A stretch of 64,000 nt of DNA, taken from NCBI GenBank assembly GCA_024685315.1, contig JAIKVW010000033.1:55672-119671 (forward strand), in the 5' to 3' direction. Positions 8,331-17,389 of the stretch are shown one piece after another. Within the stretch, counting starts at the first letter, position 1, and each line of letters begins with the position of its first letter. Source of the stretch: Lachnospiraceae bacterium. Lineage in GTDB: Bacteria; Bacillota; Clostridia; Lachnospirales; Lachnospiraceae. The position numbers were made by a program, and so were the translations under genes. Under the pieces are notes generated by a model. That model had not been told where the DNA came from. It saw only the letters and a list, made by a program, of their open reading frames with translations, and ran no database searches.

Positions 8331-11300
8331 GTGGATAACAATAAAATCGATGAAGCTGAACTGACTAAAAATATAAAGACATTGGTGCTTAAAAAGCGCT
8401 ACGAAGATGCGCTCCGGGAGCTGGAGGACATAGACCTGAGGAAGGTCCGCCAGCCTTCCATCCTGTGCCTCGCGGGAGAGGTCTACATGGGCCTGAAAAA
8501 GTACGACCAGGCCGAGAAAGTGCTGCTCCGCGCCTATGAGAGGCAGCCGGGGACCCGCAGGACACTCGATCTCCTGACCACGCTTTACATTGACAAGGGA
8601 GAGTATGCCGAGGCCGAGTATTATTACAAGGAGTTTATCGGCATTGCCTCGAAGGACCTTCACAGGTACATCCTGCGCTACAGGCTCGACAAGGCAAAGG
8701 GCGAGAGGCTCTCTGTCCTTATCGATACCCTCGAGAAACTGAAGGATTATGAATACATTGAGGAGTGGGCATACGAGCTTGCTTCCCTTTATGATAAGAG
8801 CGGGGAGACCCAGAAATGTATCCGCGAGTGCGACGAGATCGTTCTCTGGTTCGGGCACGGTGAATATGTAAATAAAGCCATCGCGCTTAAGGCCCGGCTC
8901 CTTGGGCTGCCCGTGCCTGAGTTTACGGAAGAAGAGCCTGCAGACAGCAGCGAGGCATCAGAGCAGGAGGCTGCTGTGGAAAAGGCAGCTGACCAGGCAG
9001 AGAATGATGATACCGAGCTTACTGAGGCTGAGCAGGCTGCGCTTAATGCGGCAATCGCGGGCCTTAACCAGGAGACCTTCTCCGAGGAAGACCAGCCCTA
9101 CGCAAATGCGATCGATCTCAGCATAGTTGAGAGCGGCATGAAGGCAGAGCGCGCAAAGCATTCCAGAGAGACGCTTGCTGATATCCTGAACACCGCAGAG
9201 CTCGAGCTCCAGAAGGCCAGGGAGGAAGAGGCAAAGATGCTTGCCGAGGCCGCAGAAAAAGCTGAGGCGGCAGGCGGGCAGGCTGCACAAGAGGCCGCAG
9301 TGGCTGCAGGTGAAGCTGCAGAAACCGTGGAAGAGCTTGCAGGGTCGGCAGTCGAAGCTGCAGCAGCCGCGGAAGGAAGCTTAGAGGCAGCGGCTGATGA
9401 GGCCGGACCGCTTGAGAACGCCTTTGACCCCGCAGAGCTTGATGAGCCTGAAGATACAGAAATTACCAGAAATGCGGCTGAACCGGAGACCGCTGAAGCT
9501 TCAGAAGAAGTATCCAAGGAAGTAATTTCCGAGGAAGAAGAGAGTGCGAGCGGAGAGAAGAATGCCATAATCTCTCTCTTCGGATCGCTTTTCGGAAAGA
9601 AAAAGAAGAAAGCCGAAGAGGCAGAGCCTCCGGCTTCCGATAATACAAGCGGAGATGGAGCCGCTGCAGCGGCAGCAGTTATCGGAGCCGCAGCAGTTGG
9701 CGGCGCAGCTGTTGCTGCTGGCACAGCAGAAGCTGAGGCAGAGACCGCAGAGATTGCTGCAGGTGCTGCATCAGAAACCGCAGACGCGCTGACGGAAGAA
9801 GCCCTCAGCGAGGCCGCTGAGGAAATTGCCGCAGCTGCTGAAAAATCCGCAGATGAGGCGGAAGAGGCCGCTGAAGAGGCCGTTCAGGCTATAGAGGAGA
9901 CCGGCAGGCAGACAGAAGAAGCCGGGACCGCCGCAGAAGAAGCAGCTGGGAAAGCCGCGGCAGCCGCAGAAGAAGTCTCTAAAGAATTTGATGATGAGTT
10001 CGCGGATGAAACTGCTGAAAAAGCGGAAACCGCGGAAGCCCAGAAACAGCAGGATCCCGACCAGGATTATTACGATGAGGACGACGAGACAGAAGATGAG
10101 CCGTCCGACGAGATCAGCGCTCTTTTCGACGAGGCAGAGCGTACCCTTCAGTCAGAAGCAGCTGAGGAGCAGGAGAAGGCCGCAGAGATGGTTGCCGCTG
10201 CAGCGGCTGTTGGGGCAGTTGTTGAGGGCGATGTGGTTAACGAGACCGGTGAAGCTGTAGAAGCGGTCGGTGAAGCCACTGAAGAAGCGGTCGGTGAAGC
10301 TGGCGAAGCAGTTGAAGCCGCAGCAGAAGACGTAAAGGCTGAAACCGCAGAAGCAGTTGAGACCGCAGAAGCTGAAGTAAAAGAGGCAGTTGAGACCGCA
10401 GAAGCTGAGGTAAAAGAGGCTGCAGAGACCATGGAAGCTGAGGCCGCAGAGGAGCTGGAGAAGACTGCAGAAGCCGTTGAAGCGGAAGCTGCTTCCGAGG
10501 GCGGATCAGCAGCGGAATCAGTTGCTGAGGCTGAAGTCGAAGACGAAATCTTTGCCGAAGGCGAGACCTTAGAGGAAGCCGCGGCTAAAGAAACCGTTGA
10601 AGAAGATGACGATGATGACGACGAAGACGAAGTCCTCGATGACGATTTTGAAGACGAGATTATAGACGAGCTCTTCTCAGATAATTCTGAACATGCCGAC
10701 TCCGCACTGATCAGCGAGCTTTTCGCGATGGCAGCCGCAGGCACCGCAGCAGCCGCTGCAGAAGTAAAAGCTGAGGCTCCCGATACCGGAGACATTTCCG
10801 AAGTTACAGAAGAAGCTGCCGCAGACCGCAGCCTGGAAGCCGCCGATGATCTCGAGGACGAGGATGAAGATGACGACGAAGACGATGACGAGATCGCTGA
10901 GAACGGCGCGGCATCAGACACCGTCATGAACATTTTCGGCTCCGTATCATCCGTTAAGAGCATTCAGAGCCAGCTTGTGAAGACCTTCACCAAATTTGAG
11001 TCCCCCGAGCTTGACACCATGGACCTCCTGGCGCCTTACGACATTAACTTTATTGTGACCGGGACCGATATGAGCGTTAAGTCGCAAATCGCGATCGGTA
11101 TCGCAAAGGCGCTGAACACCTACGGAGTCTGCGATAAGAATAAGCTCGTCAGAGCCTGTGCGGCAGCTCTTAACCAGAGGAATTTCGAGGGCATTTTCGA
11201 CAAGCTTGCCGGAGGCTGCCTCGTGATCGAGGACGCCGATGAGCTGAATGAGAGGTCCGTAAGCATTCTTTCCGAATATGTGAATAAAGAGGACCAGAAG

Positions 11301-11693
11301 GTTGCGATCGTCATGGAGCTCGATGAGGACCACATGACCGAGATCTTCACCAGGTATCCTGAACTCAGGAGCAAATTCCTGAATATTATCCACATCGGAA
11401 AGTACAATGAAAACGAGCTCGTGCAGCTCGCGAAGGGCTATGCAAAGAATAAAGGCTATGAGATCTCCATGTCCGGAGCTTCAAAGCTTAAACGCCTCCT
11501 GAAAGAGAGGATGCGCGACGGGGCTTCTGTAAACTACGAGGACATCATGGAGATTACCGAAGAGGCGATCTCAAGCCTTGAGAAGCGCAACATGAGGAAT
11601 CTCTTCATGACGGTCCTTGAAAACAAGTACGAGGACGCAGCCATGTTTGTTCTGCAGTCAGAAGACTTCGATAACATCAATATTCCTGATTAA
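8331..11693 (+). CDS. Very acidic 1120-residue protein: TPR-like repeats, Ala/Glu-rich middle, degenerate AAA+ module
   Basis: It starts with GTG after a GGAAGG site. Residues 1-190 form TPR-like helical repeats (YEDALRELEDI, YDQAEKVLLRAYERQP, YAEAEYYYKEF). Residues about 200-870 are low complexity, rich in Ala and Glu, with long Asp/Glu runs and a lysine cluster near 420 followed by an Ala/Val/Gly-rich stretch. Residues about 890-1100 look like a AAA+ ATPase: VTGTDMSVKSQIAIGIA replaces Walker A (the GK[ST] pattern is altered), CLVIEDADEL fits Walker B, and YPELRSKF fits the arginine-finger segment of CbbX-like ATPases. ATPase activity is uncertain. A neighbouring role with the Sel1 protein is inferred from spacing only. 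Confidence 0.6.
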   Translation: MDNNKIDEAELTKNIKTLVLKKRYEDALRELEDIDLRKVRQPSILCLAGEVYMGLKKYDQAEKVLLRAYERQPGTRRTLDLLTTLYIDKGEYAEAEYYYKEFIGIASKDLHRYILRYRLDKAKGERLSVLIDTLEKLKDYEYIEEWAYELASLYDKSGETQKCIRECDEIVLWFGHGEYVNKAIALKARLLGLPVPEFTEEEPADSSEASEQEAAVEKAADQAENDDTELTEAEQAALNAAIAGLNQETFSEEDQPYANAIDLSIVESGMKAERAKHSRETLADILNTAELELQKAREEEAKMLAEAAEKAEAAGGQAAQEAAVAAGEAAETVEELAGSAVEAAAAAEGSLEAAADEAGPLENAFDPAELDEPEDTEITRNAAEPETAEASEEVSKEVISEEEESASGEKNAIISLFGSLFGKKKKKAEEAEPPASDNTSGDGAAAAAAVIGAAAVGGAAVAAGTAEAEAETAEIAAGAASETADALTEEALSEAAEEIAAAAEKSADEAEEAAEEAVQAIEETGRQTEEAGTAAEEAAGKAAAAAEEVSKEFDDEFADETAEKAETAEAQKQQDPDQDYYDEDDETEDEPSDEISALFDEAERTLQSEAAEEQEKAAEMVAAAAAVGAVVEGDVVNETGEAVEAVGEATEEAVGEAGEAVEAAAEDVKAETAEAVETAEAEVKEAVETAEAEVKEAAETMEAEAAEELEKTAEAVEAEAASEGGSAAESVAEAEVEDEIFAEGETLEEAAAKETVEEDDDDDDEDEVLDDDFEDEIIDELFSDNSEHADSALISELFAMAAAGTAAAAAEVKAEAPDTGDISEVTEEAAADRSLEAADDLEDEDEDDDEDDDEIAENGAASDTVMNIFGSVSSVKSIQSQLVKTFTKFESPELDTMDLLAPYDINFIVTGTDMSVKSQIAIGIAKALNTYGVCDKNKLVRACAAALNQRNFEGIFDKLAGGCLVIEDADELNERSVSILSEYVNKEDQKVAIVMELDEDHMTEIFTRYPELRSKFLNIIHIGKYNENELVQLAKGYAKNKGYEISMSGASKLKRLLKERMRDGASVNYEDIMEITEEAISSLEKRNMRNLFMTVLENKYEDAAMFVLQSEDFDNINIPD
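10353..10451 (+). repeat. 33-bp tandem repeat inside the Ala/Glu-rich region
   Basis: Two nearly identical 33-base units (10353-10385 and 10386-10418) encode AVETAEAEVKE twice. A third, more diverged unit runs 10419-10451. The repeat keeps frame, so copy number changes would lengthen or shorten the protein without breaking it. Confidence 0.85.
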
Positions 11694-11779
11694 ATGGATG
11701 ACGAATGTGCACAGTACACAAAAAAAGTGAGTTTGAACAGAAAAAAGAACAATTAAACCGCTTTAAAAGCCCTTATTTC

Positions 11780-11809
11780 TTGACAATTCTGCCGGAATTA
11801 TGCAATTAT
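11780..11809 (+). promoter_or_regulatory. Predicted promoter of etfBA
   Basis: TTGACA at 11780-11785, then TG (11801-11802) and an AATTAT -10 at 11804-11809, spacer 18. The leader before the TTG start at 11874 is about 55 bases. A consensus -35 fits the strong codon bias of the etf genes. Confidence 0.6.
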
Positions 11810-11873
11810 ATAGGGTGTGACAGCCATAATTTATGATAAGTTTTGGTAGGCTATTATAAAAGGAGGTACTAAC

Positions 11874-12680
11874 TTGAGAATCCTAGTATGTGTAAAACAG
11901 GTACCAGATACGACTGAAATCAAGATCGATCCGGTAAAGCACACTCTGATTCGTGAAGGTGTTCCTGCGATTGTCAATACTTTCGATGCTTACGCACTGG
12001 AAGTTGCAGCAAGGATCAAGGACGCAACACCTGACACCACAATTACTCTGCTTTGCATGGGCCCTGAGCAGGCTAAAGCAGCACTCACCGAATGTCTCGC
12101 AGTAGGCGGCGATACCGCTTATCTCGTAACCGACAGGAAGTTCGGTGGATCCGACACTCTTGCAACCAGCTACATCCTTGCTACTGCTATCAAGAAGATC
12201 GAAGAGACCGAAGGAAAATTCGATATCATCTTCGCAGGCAAGCAGGCTATCGACGGAGATACCGGCCAGGTTGGTCCCGAGATCGCATGCCATCTCGGAT
12301 ATCCTCAGATCACCTACGCTTCCGAAGCTAACGTTGTTGACGGCAAGCTTCAGTGCAAGCGTGAGAGCGATAAGGGCTACGACATCCTTGAAGTTGCTAT
12401 GCCCGCTGTTATCACCGTTGTGAAGACCGATTTCGAGCCCCGTTATCCTACGCTTAAGTCCAAAATGGCTGCAAAGAAGAAACCCATCGGTATCATTACT
12501 TTCGCAGATGTTGAAAGCATTATTGATGCTGCCCGCATTGGACTTAGCGGTTCTCCTACCAAGGTTAAGAAGACCTTCACCCCTGTCAGGGAGATCAATT
12601 GCGTGAAGATCGAAGAGGAAGATCCCGCTGTAGCAGCTCAGAAGGCTCTCGACCAGCTTAACGCTGACAAGGTACTGTAA
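11874..12680 (+). CDS. etfB: Electron transfer flavoprotein, beta subunit
   Basis: The 268-residue protein carries the EtfB signature from its start (MRILVCVKQVPDTTEIKID) and the DGDTGQVGPEIA loop near 118-130. With EtfA it forms the flavin heterodimer that passes electrons from acyl-CoA dehydrogenases or, in anaerobes, may bifurcate electrons to ferredoxin. The TTG start follows AAAGGAGG. Codon use (many GCT, GTT, CTT) differs from the C/G-ending codons around it, which suggests high expression. No bcd, crt, hbd or thl gene is adjacent, so the partner dehydrogenase is elsewhere. Confidence 0.95.
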   Translation: MRILVCVKQVPDTTEIKIDPVKHTLIREGVPAIVNTFDAYALEVAARIKDATPDTTITLLCMGPEQAKAALTECLAVGGDTAYLVTDRKFGGSDTLATSYILATAIKKIEETEGKFDIIFAGKQAIDGDTGQVGPEIACHLGYPQITYASEANVVDGKLQCKRESDKGYDILEVAMPAVITVVKTDFEPRYPTLKSKMAAKKKPIGIITFADVESIIDAARIGLSGSPTKVKKTFTPVREINCVKIEEEDPAVAAQKALDQLNADKVL

Positions 12681-12693
12681 GGAGGAACGGAAC

Positions 12694-13707
12694 ATGGCTT
12701 TTGAAGAATATAAGAATTTATGGGTATTTGTAGAGACAGAAGAAAATGTCGCTAAGCCTGTAGGATTTGAGCTTATGAATCCCGGACGCCGCCTTGCTGA
12801 CAAGCTTGGCTGCAAGCTCGTTGCAGCTGTAGTCGGCGGAAGCGTTCAGGATGTTGCCAAGACCGCTATCCAGTACGGCGCAGATGAAGCAATCGTAGTT
12901 GAAGGCGATGAGTACTATCAGTACTCCACCGATGCTTATGGCAAGGCTATGAGCACCATCATCAACAAGTATAAGCCCTCCGCAATGCTTATCGGCGCGA
13001 CCAACAACGGCCGTGACCTTGGCCCCAGGCTTGCATGCGAACTCAACACCGGTCTTACTGCAGACTGCACAGGCCTTGATGTTGAAGATGAGACCGGAAA
13101 CATGATCTGGACCCGTCCTGCATTCGGCGGAAACCTTATGGCTATGATCCTTTGCCCTGACAACCGTCCTCAGCTTGGTACGGTTCGTCCCGGCGTTTTC
13201 AAGAAGCCCGCTCTTGACGAGACCAGAGAAGGCGCTATCACCGTAGAAGATGTTCATGTAGCTCCTGAAGAGATCAGGGTTAAGATCGTTGAGCGTGTTG
13301 AAGAGATCGCTGAGCTCGTTGACCTCCAGGGCGCTGATATCATCGTATCTGGCGGACGTGGAGTTGGCGGACCCGAAGCATTCGCAGCAGGTGGAGAAGT
13401 TTACGAGCTCGCTCAGCTTCTCGGCGCTACTATCGGTGCTTCCCGTGCAGCAGTTGACGCCGGCTGGATCGCTCATGCTCATCAGGTAGGCCAGACCGGT
13501 AAGACCGTTGGCCCGAAGCTCTATGTTGCACTTGGTATCTCCGGCGCTATCCAGCACCTCGCTGGTATCTCCGGCGCTGACTACGTAGTAGCAGTCAACA
13601 AGGACACCGACGCTCCTATCTTCTCACGTGCAAACGTTGGTATCGTTGGCGACGTGCATAAGGTAGTTCCTGAGCTCATCGCAGCTATCAAGAAGCAGCG
13701 CGGATAA
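12694..13707 (+). CDS. etfA: Electron transfer flavoprotein, alpha subunit
   Basis: This 337-residue partner of EtfB starts 13 bases downstream behind an AAGGAGG-type site. The FAD-binding C-terminal half is complete: SGGRGVGG near 215, SRAAVDAGW near 250, QVGQTGKTVGP near 268 and ISGAIQHLAGI near 282. No ferredoxin-like extension is present at the N-terminus. It shares the high-expression codon bias of etfB and is followed by a strong terminator, so etfBA is a two-gene operon. Confidence 0.96.
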   Translation: MAFEEYKNLWVFVETEENVAKPVGFELMNPGRRLADKLGCKLVAAVVGGSVQDVAKTAIQYGADEAIVVEGDEYYQYSTDAYGKAMSTIINKYKPSAMLIGATNNGRDLGPRLACELNTGLTADCTGLDVEDETGNMIWTRPAFGGNLMAMILCPDNRPQLGTVRPGVFKKPALDETREGAITVEDVHVAPEEIRVKIVERVEEIAELVDLQGADIIVSGGRGVGGPEAFAAGGEVYELAQLLGATIGASRAAVDAGWIAHAHQVGQTGKTVGPKLYVALGISGAIQHLAGISGADYVVAVNKDTDAPIFSRANVGIVGDVHKVVPELIAAIKKQRG

Positions 13708-13723
13708 TTTCTGAATATTTCTT

Positions 13724-13755
13724 AAACGGCATGGCTTTCGGGCCATGCCGTTTTT
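13724..13755 (+). terminator. Terminator after etfA
   Basis: A 12-bp stem, AAACGGCATGGC (13724-13735) with GCCATGCCGTTT (13742-13753), runs into a T tract. Confidence 0.9.
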
Positions 13756-13844
13756 ATGCCTTTTTCATCCTTCCGGTTTCCGGAACTGCCTTCCGGATTA
13801 CCCTTCCGGCATCATCATATTTCTGAGGATCTCTAAAATTGTTT

Positions 13845-15323
13845 TTAAATCGCCAGCAGTGCAGGCACCATCACAAGTATCAGGACCACCAGCAGGAGGA
13901 TGATCATCGGGAATATCAGCTTGGTCCCTGCCGTCTCTCCGAGCTTTCTGGCGGTAAGCAGCCTTTCCTCCTCTGATTTTTCGGCTTCTTTCGCCATCAG
14001 GACTTCCATTCTGCCTCCGCCCTTCCTGATCAGCTGGATGAGGAGCGAGCAGATCCTTCCGTAATCTTCCATGCCGGGTCTTTCTCCGAATTCCCGGTAG
14101 GCACGGATCTCCGGGATGCCTGACCGCATCCGCATAAGGGTGTATTTCATCTCGCGGTAGAGATATTTATCGCGTCTCATAGAAATCTCGTCACGCTCAT
14201 AGTCGCTTACTATCTTCTCCCAGCATCTTGCGGAGCTCATGCCTGCCCCCAGCATCAGCACCATACGGTTTACAAAGCCGGGGTAGGAGAGCCTGAGGGA
14301 CAAGGCGCGCCTTTCACCCTCTTTTTTCAGCTGCTCTTTTCTGAGGAGAATCGCCGCTGCAATGAGGCATACGGAAAAGACGGCCAGCTGGGGCAGACCG
14401 GCTTGTGCGGGATATTTCCATATTATCTTTTCGCCGTCTATTTCAGAGGGCAGGATGAGGTCTCCCTCCTCCGCGGTCCTTTCGTCTGCTGCAGCAAGCT
14501 CCCTTTCCAGCCGGGCTGAAAGGCTGTTCTCCAGTTCCGAGGGAAGATCTGCGATAGTTATGTCCCAGGAGATCCTGCGGCAATATTCGTAGTAGCTTAT
14601 TACAGCCTCGACCGAAGTATCTGCGGGAAGGCTGATATCGCCTGCAGATTCAGCGGATGCGAGAGAGCCGTCCTGCCGGATCAGGTTATAGTCGGAAGGC
14701 GTCCAGGTAATTGATACCTTTTCGCCGGGATATTCTGAAGGAAAATAAAGCGCGGAGGATACCGCGGACAGACTTTCGTTATCGCCTATTATTACTTCAT
14801 TTAGCCAGTCCTGGGTCCGGTCCAGAAGCTTCTTGGCTTCTTCCTGATTATATTTTCTGGGGGACACTGTGACGATGATATCTTCCGTGCTTTCTCCGAC
14901 CTGCGCCTCAAGTTCGACGATCTGGGATTCGCCCTGTTCGTCTTCCCTCAAAAGGACGCCATTTTCAGGCCCCTGGCTCCGGGGGAGGAGGCACAGGATA
15001 ATTCCAAGCCCCAGAAAAAGCAGAAGTCCGCTGTATATGAGAGTCGCTGCCATCAGCAGGTTCTTCTTTTCAAATGATTCCTTTTTGGACCAGGGGAGGA
15101 GCTTAGCCTCCGTTTCCGACATCTCCCGGATGACTGCGGAAGAGTGGAGTGTGCCGGAGGGGAGCTTCTTGAGGATCCACGCTGCTCCGTCAGTCAGAAA
15201 GGCAGGAGGGAAGCTCAGCTTCGTCTTATCCGGCGCACTTTCCGGCTTCTTGCTGTCCTCCGCAAGCAGCGCGGGGACAAGTGCCAGGATCAGCAAAAAT
15301 ATTAATATCACGGCAGTGCTCAT
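13845..15323 (-). CDS. tadC: TadC-like pilus platform protein with an inserted outside domain
   Basis: The C-terminal third (about 330-492) is a type II secretion F-type domain with the usual cytoplasmic helices and a final span (IILLLVVLILVMVPALL). TadC works with TadB as the inner-membrane platform of Flp pilus assembly. The protein is longer than usual for TadC: spans near 1-20 and 92-114 are followed by about 190 residues predicted outside the membrane, then a span near 308-325. Inside this insert VSITWTPSDYNLI resembles a bacterial Ig-like strand pair. GGAGGAAC precedes the ATG. It is last in the minus-strand tad operon, 15 bases after tadB. Confidence 0.8.
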   Translation of the reverse strand: MSTAVILIFLLILALVPALLAEDSKKPESAPDKTKLSFPPAFLTDGAAWILKKLPSGTLHSSAVIREMSETEAKLLPWSKKESFEKKNLLMAATLIYSGLLLFLGLGIILCLLPRSQGPENGVLLREDEQGESQIVELEAQVGESTEDIIVTVSPRKYNQEEAKKLLDRTQDWLNEVIIGDNESLSAVSSALYFPSEYPGEKVSITWTPSDYNLIRQDGSLASAESAGDISLPADTSVEAVISYYEYCRRISWDITIADLPSELENSLSARLERELAAADERTAEEGDLILPSEIDGEKIIWKYPAQAGLPQLAVFSVCLIAAAILLRKEQLKKEGERRALSLRLSYPGFVNRMVLMLGAGMSSARCWEKIVSDYERDEISMRRDKYLYREMKYTLMRMRSGIPEIRAYREFGERPGMEDYGRICSLLIQLIRKGGGRMEVLMAKEAEKSEEERLLTARKLGETAGTKLIFPMIILLLVVLILVMVPALLAI

Positions 15324-15338
15324 GAGTTCCTCCTCAGG

Positions 15339-16079
15339 TCAGATTTTAATATCAATGATTTTAAGGCCTGCCGCAGCCGCGGCCGCATAAAGGATCCCCG
15401 AGACCGCCAGCATGAAGCGTCCCATGGAAGTGCCCGTAAAAGGGTCTGTAAATCCGGGGGAGCAGAGGCACATGTATGCGAGGACTGCCGCGGGCATGAT
15501 CAGCATGATCACAAGCTCTCCGCGCTTCCCGGCAAGCATTGCCGATATCTCTTCATTTACTGAATTCCGCAGCTGCATCGTCCGGATAGTCTTCTTAATT
15601 ATGTCAGGCAGCGGTCCTCCGCTTTTTTCCGCGGTGAGTATAATATCCGTTAACAGCTTAATATCAGGGTCCGAAGTGCTCCGGGCGAACTCCCCCAGCG
15701 CCTCGTCAAAGGGGACGTTGAGGTCCAGCCGGAGGCAGACTTTCTGGAAGAGAGGGAGGATAACGCCGAAGTCCTTCTCTTTTTTTGACATTTCGGGCAG
15801 GGCTCCGCGTATGGCCTTCTCCAGGGTTTCTCCGGAGGAGACAGAGGCAAGCAGGAGCGCCAGTACGTCCGTGAACTGCTTTCTGACCGCGATCCGCATA
15901 GTTTCACCTTTCCGCGCGTCCGAAAAATAAAGGATCAGCGGTACCAGCAGCATGGAGGCCGCCGTGACCGGCCAGCTTCTGAAGCACAGTCTGGAAAAAA
16001 CAAGCAGAGCGGCAGCGCTGATCAGGGTTATTTTGACCTTCTCTTGTCTCCCGAGGTAACGAGGCTTCAGCATGCTCAT
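15339..16079 (-). CDS. tadB: TadB-like pilus platform protein
   Basis: This 246-residue membrane protein has two N-terminal spans, a cytoplasmic type II secretion F-type domain (FTDVLALLLASVSSGETLEKAI, then IILTAEKSGGPLPDII) and C-terminal spans. It is the expected partner of TadC in the Flp pilus platform. Its start overlaps the end of the ATPase gene by four bases (ATGA), indicating translational coupling. Confidence 0.9.
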   Translation of the reverse strand: MSMLKPRYLGRQEKVKITLISAAALLVFSRLCFRSWPVTAASMLLVPLILYFSDARKGETMRIAVRKQFTDVLALLLASVSSGETLEKAIRGALPEMSKKEKDFGVILPLFQKVCLRLDLNVPFDEALGEFARSTSDPDIKLLTDIILTAEKSGGPLPDIIKKTIRTMQLRNSVNEEISAMLAGKRGELVIMLIMPAAVLAYMCLCSPGFTDPFTGTSMGRFMLAVSGILYAAAAAAGLKIIDIKI

Positions 16080-17389
16080 AGTTCGGGCCTTTCGAGCGCG
16101 GATGACAGGAGCTTCTTGCGGTTTACAAGGTGATTCCCGGTCCTTACCAGCTCCCCGTTTACACGGGATATGACGGAAACCGCTTTTGAATCGTGCACGC
16201 CGTAAAAGGATGTTTCCTCCGCAAGTTCAGGCTCGGGCTCTTTTATGCCTCCGGGGCCCGGGTTCTCCCGGAAAACGAACAAGGGGTTCAGGAGGTACTC
16301 ATTGTCTCTGCAGCCCAGGACCTCGGTTATCTCGGTCACACGCCTCGAGCAGTCGCGAAGCCTCCCGAGCTGCACGATAATGTCAATCGACGAGACAATC
16401 TGTTTCCTGATCGCATTAAGAGGGATGTCGCTTCCCATGAGGACCATCGTCTCAAGCCGGCTCAGCATATCTTCCGGAGAATTCGCGTGTCCGGTGCTCA
16501 TGGAGCCGTCGTGGCCGGTATTCATTGCCTGGATCATGTCAAGCGCCTCCGGGCCGCGCACCTCGCCTACAATGATCCTGTCAGGCCGCATCCTGAGGCT
16601 GGTCTTGATAAGATCCCTCATGGTGACGCTGTTCTCGCCTTCGCTATTCCCCTGGCGCACCTCGAGCCGCACCAGGTTCTCGATATTGTGGATCTGGAGC
16701 TCCGCGGAATCCTCTATCGTAACTATCCGGGTCCCCGCGGGGATGTGGTCTGCAAGCGCGTTCAGGAAGGTAGTCTTCCCGGTGCCGGTCCCGCCGCTGA
16801 TGAAAATATTGTAGCCAGCCTGGACCATCACCTTCATATACTCCGCGGCCTCCGGGCTGATGCTTCCCCAGCCAGTCAGCTGGGACAGAGATATCGGCTT
16901 TTCAGAGAATTTCCTGATGGTGAGTATCGGGCCGTTCAGGGCTACGGGATCCAGTACCACATTCACTCTTGAGCCGTCAGTAAGCCGCGCGTCAACGATC
17001 GGCGATTTTTCATTTATTGTGCGGTTTGCCCTTGCGGTGATCCGGCGGATAACGTTCTCCAGCTTTTCTCTGGAGTCAAAGCGCTTGTCCCAGAGGTAGA
17101 TCCGCCCTTCTTTCTCGTAGAAAATTGAAGTGAGGCCGTTTACCATGATCTCGGTTATCTGCGGATCGTCCACGAGCTCCTGCAGGAAGTCAAGCTTCCT
17201 GATCGAGTTAAAAAGCTCCTGGCGGAGCGCAAGCTTTGAAGCCGAGCTTAAGTAGGTCCTGCGGCTCTTTTCAAGTATATGGGTGTCTATGATATTTCCG
17301 ATCTCTTCATCGTCCATCTCCCGGGCCATATCAAGGTCCGCCCTTATCTCAGAAGAGAGCTCGTTTTTGATATTCTGAAAATTATTCAT
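16076..17389 (-). CDS. tadA: Tad secretion ATPase TadA/CpaF
   Basis: This 437-residue hexameric ATPase powers Flp pilus assembly from the cytoplasmic face. Motifs: SGGTGTGKTTFLNAL (Walker A, about residue 202), TIEDSAELQI (Asp box), RPDRIIVGEVRGPEAL (Walker B) and the TGHDGSMSTGHAN His box. The N-terminal helical domain has EIMVNG and the ARLTDGSRVN region usual for CpaF. The start at 17389 follows GGAAGG; an ATG five codons upstream is less well placed. It overlaps the 3' end of the upstream TadZ-like gene by eight bases. Confidence 0.95.
   Translation of the reverse strand: MNNFQNIKNELSSEIRADLDMAREMDDEEIGNIIDTHILEKSRRTYLSSASKLALRQELFNSIRKLDFLQELVDDPQITEIMVNGLTSIFYEKEGRIYLWDKRFDSREKLENVIRRITARANRTINEKSPIVDARLTDGSRVNVVLDPVALNGPILTIRKFSEKPISLSQLTGWGSISPEAAEYMKVMVQAGYNIFISGGTGTGKTTFLNALADHIPAGTRIVTIEDSAELQIHNIENLVRLEVRQGNSEGENSVTMRDLIKTSLRMRPDRIIVGEVRGPEALDMIQAMNTGHDGSMSTGHANSPEDMLSRLETMVLMGSDIPLNAIRKQIVSSIDIIVQLGRLRDCSRRVTEITEVLGCRDNEYLLNPLFVFRENPGPGGIKEPEPELAEETSFYGVHDSKAVSVISRVNGELVRTGNHLVNRKKLLSSALERPEL

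Noticed and set aside
9098..10963. Long Ser/Ala-rich antisense frames under the acidic protein
   Set aside because: They are the complement of Glu/Ala codons (GAA, GCA, GCC), so they are by-products of low complexity.
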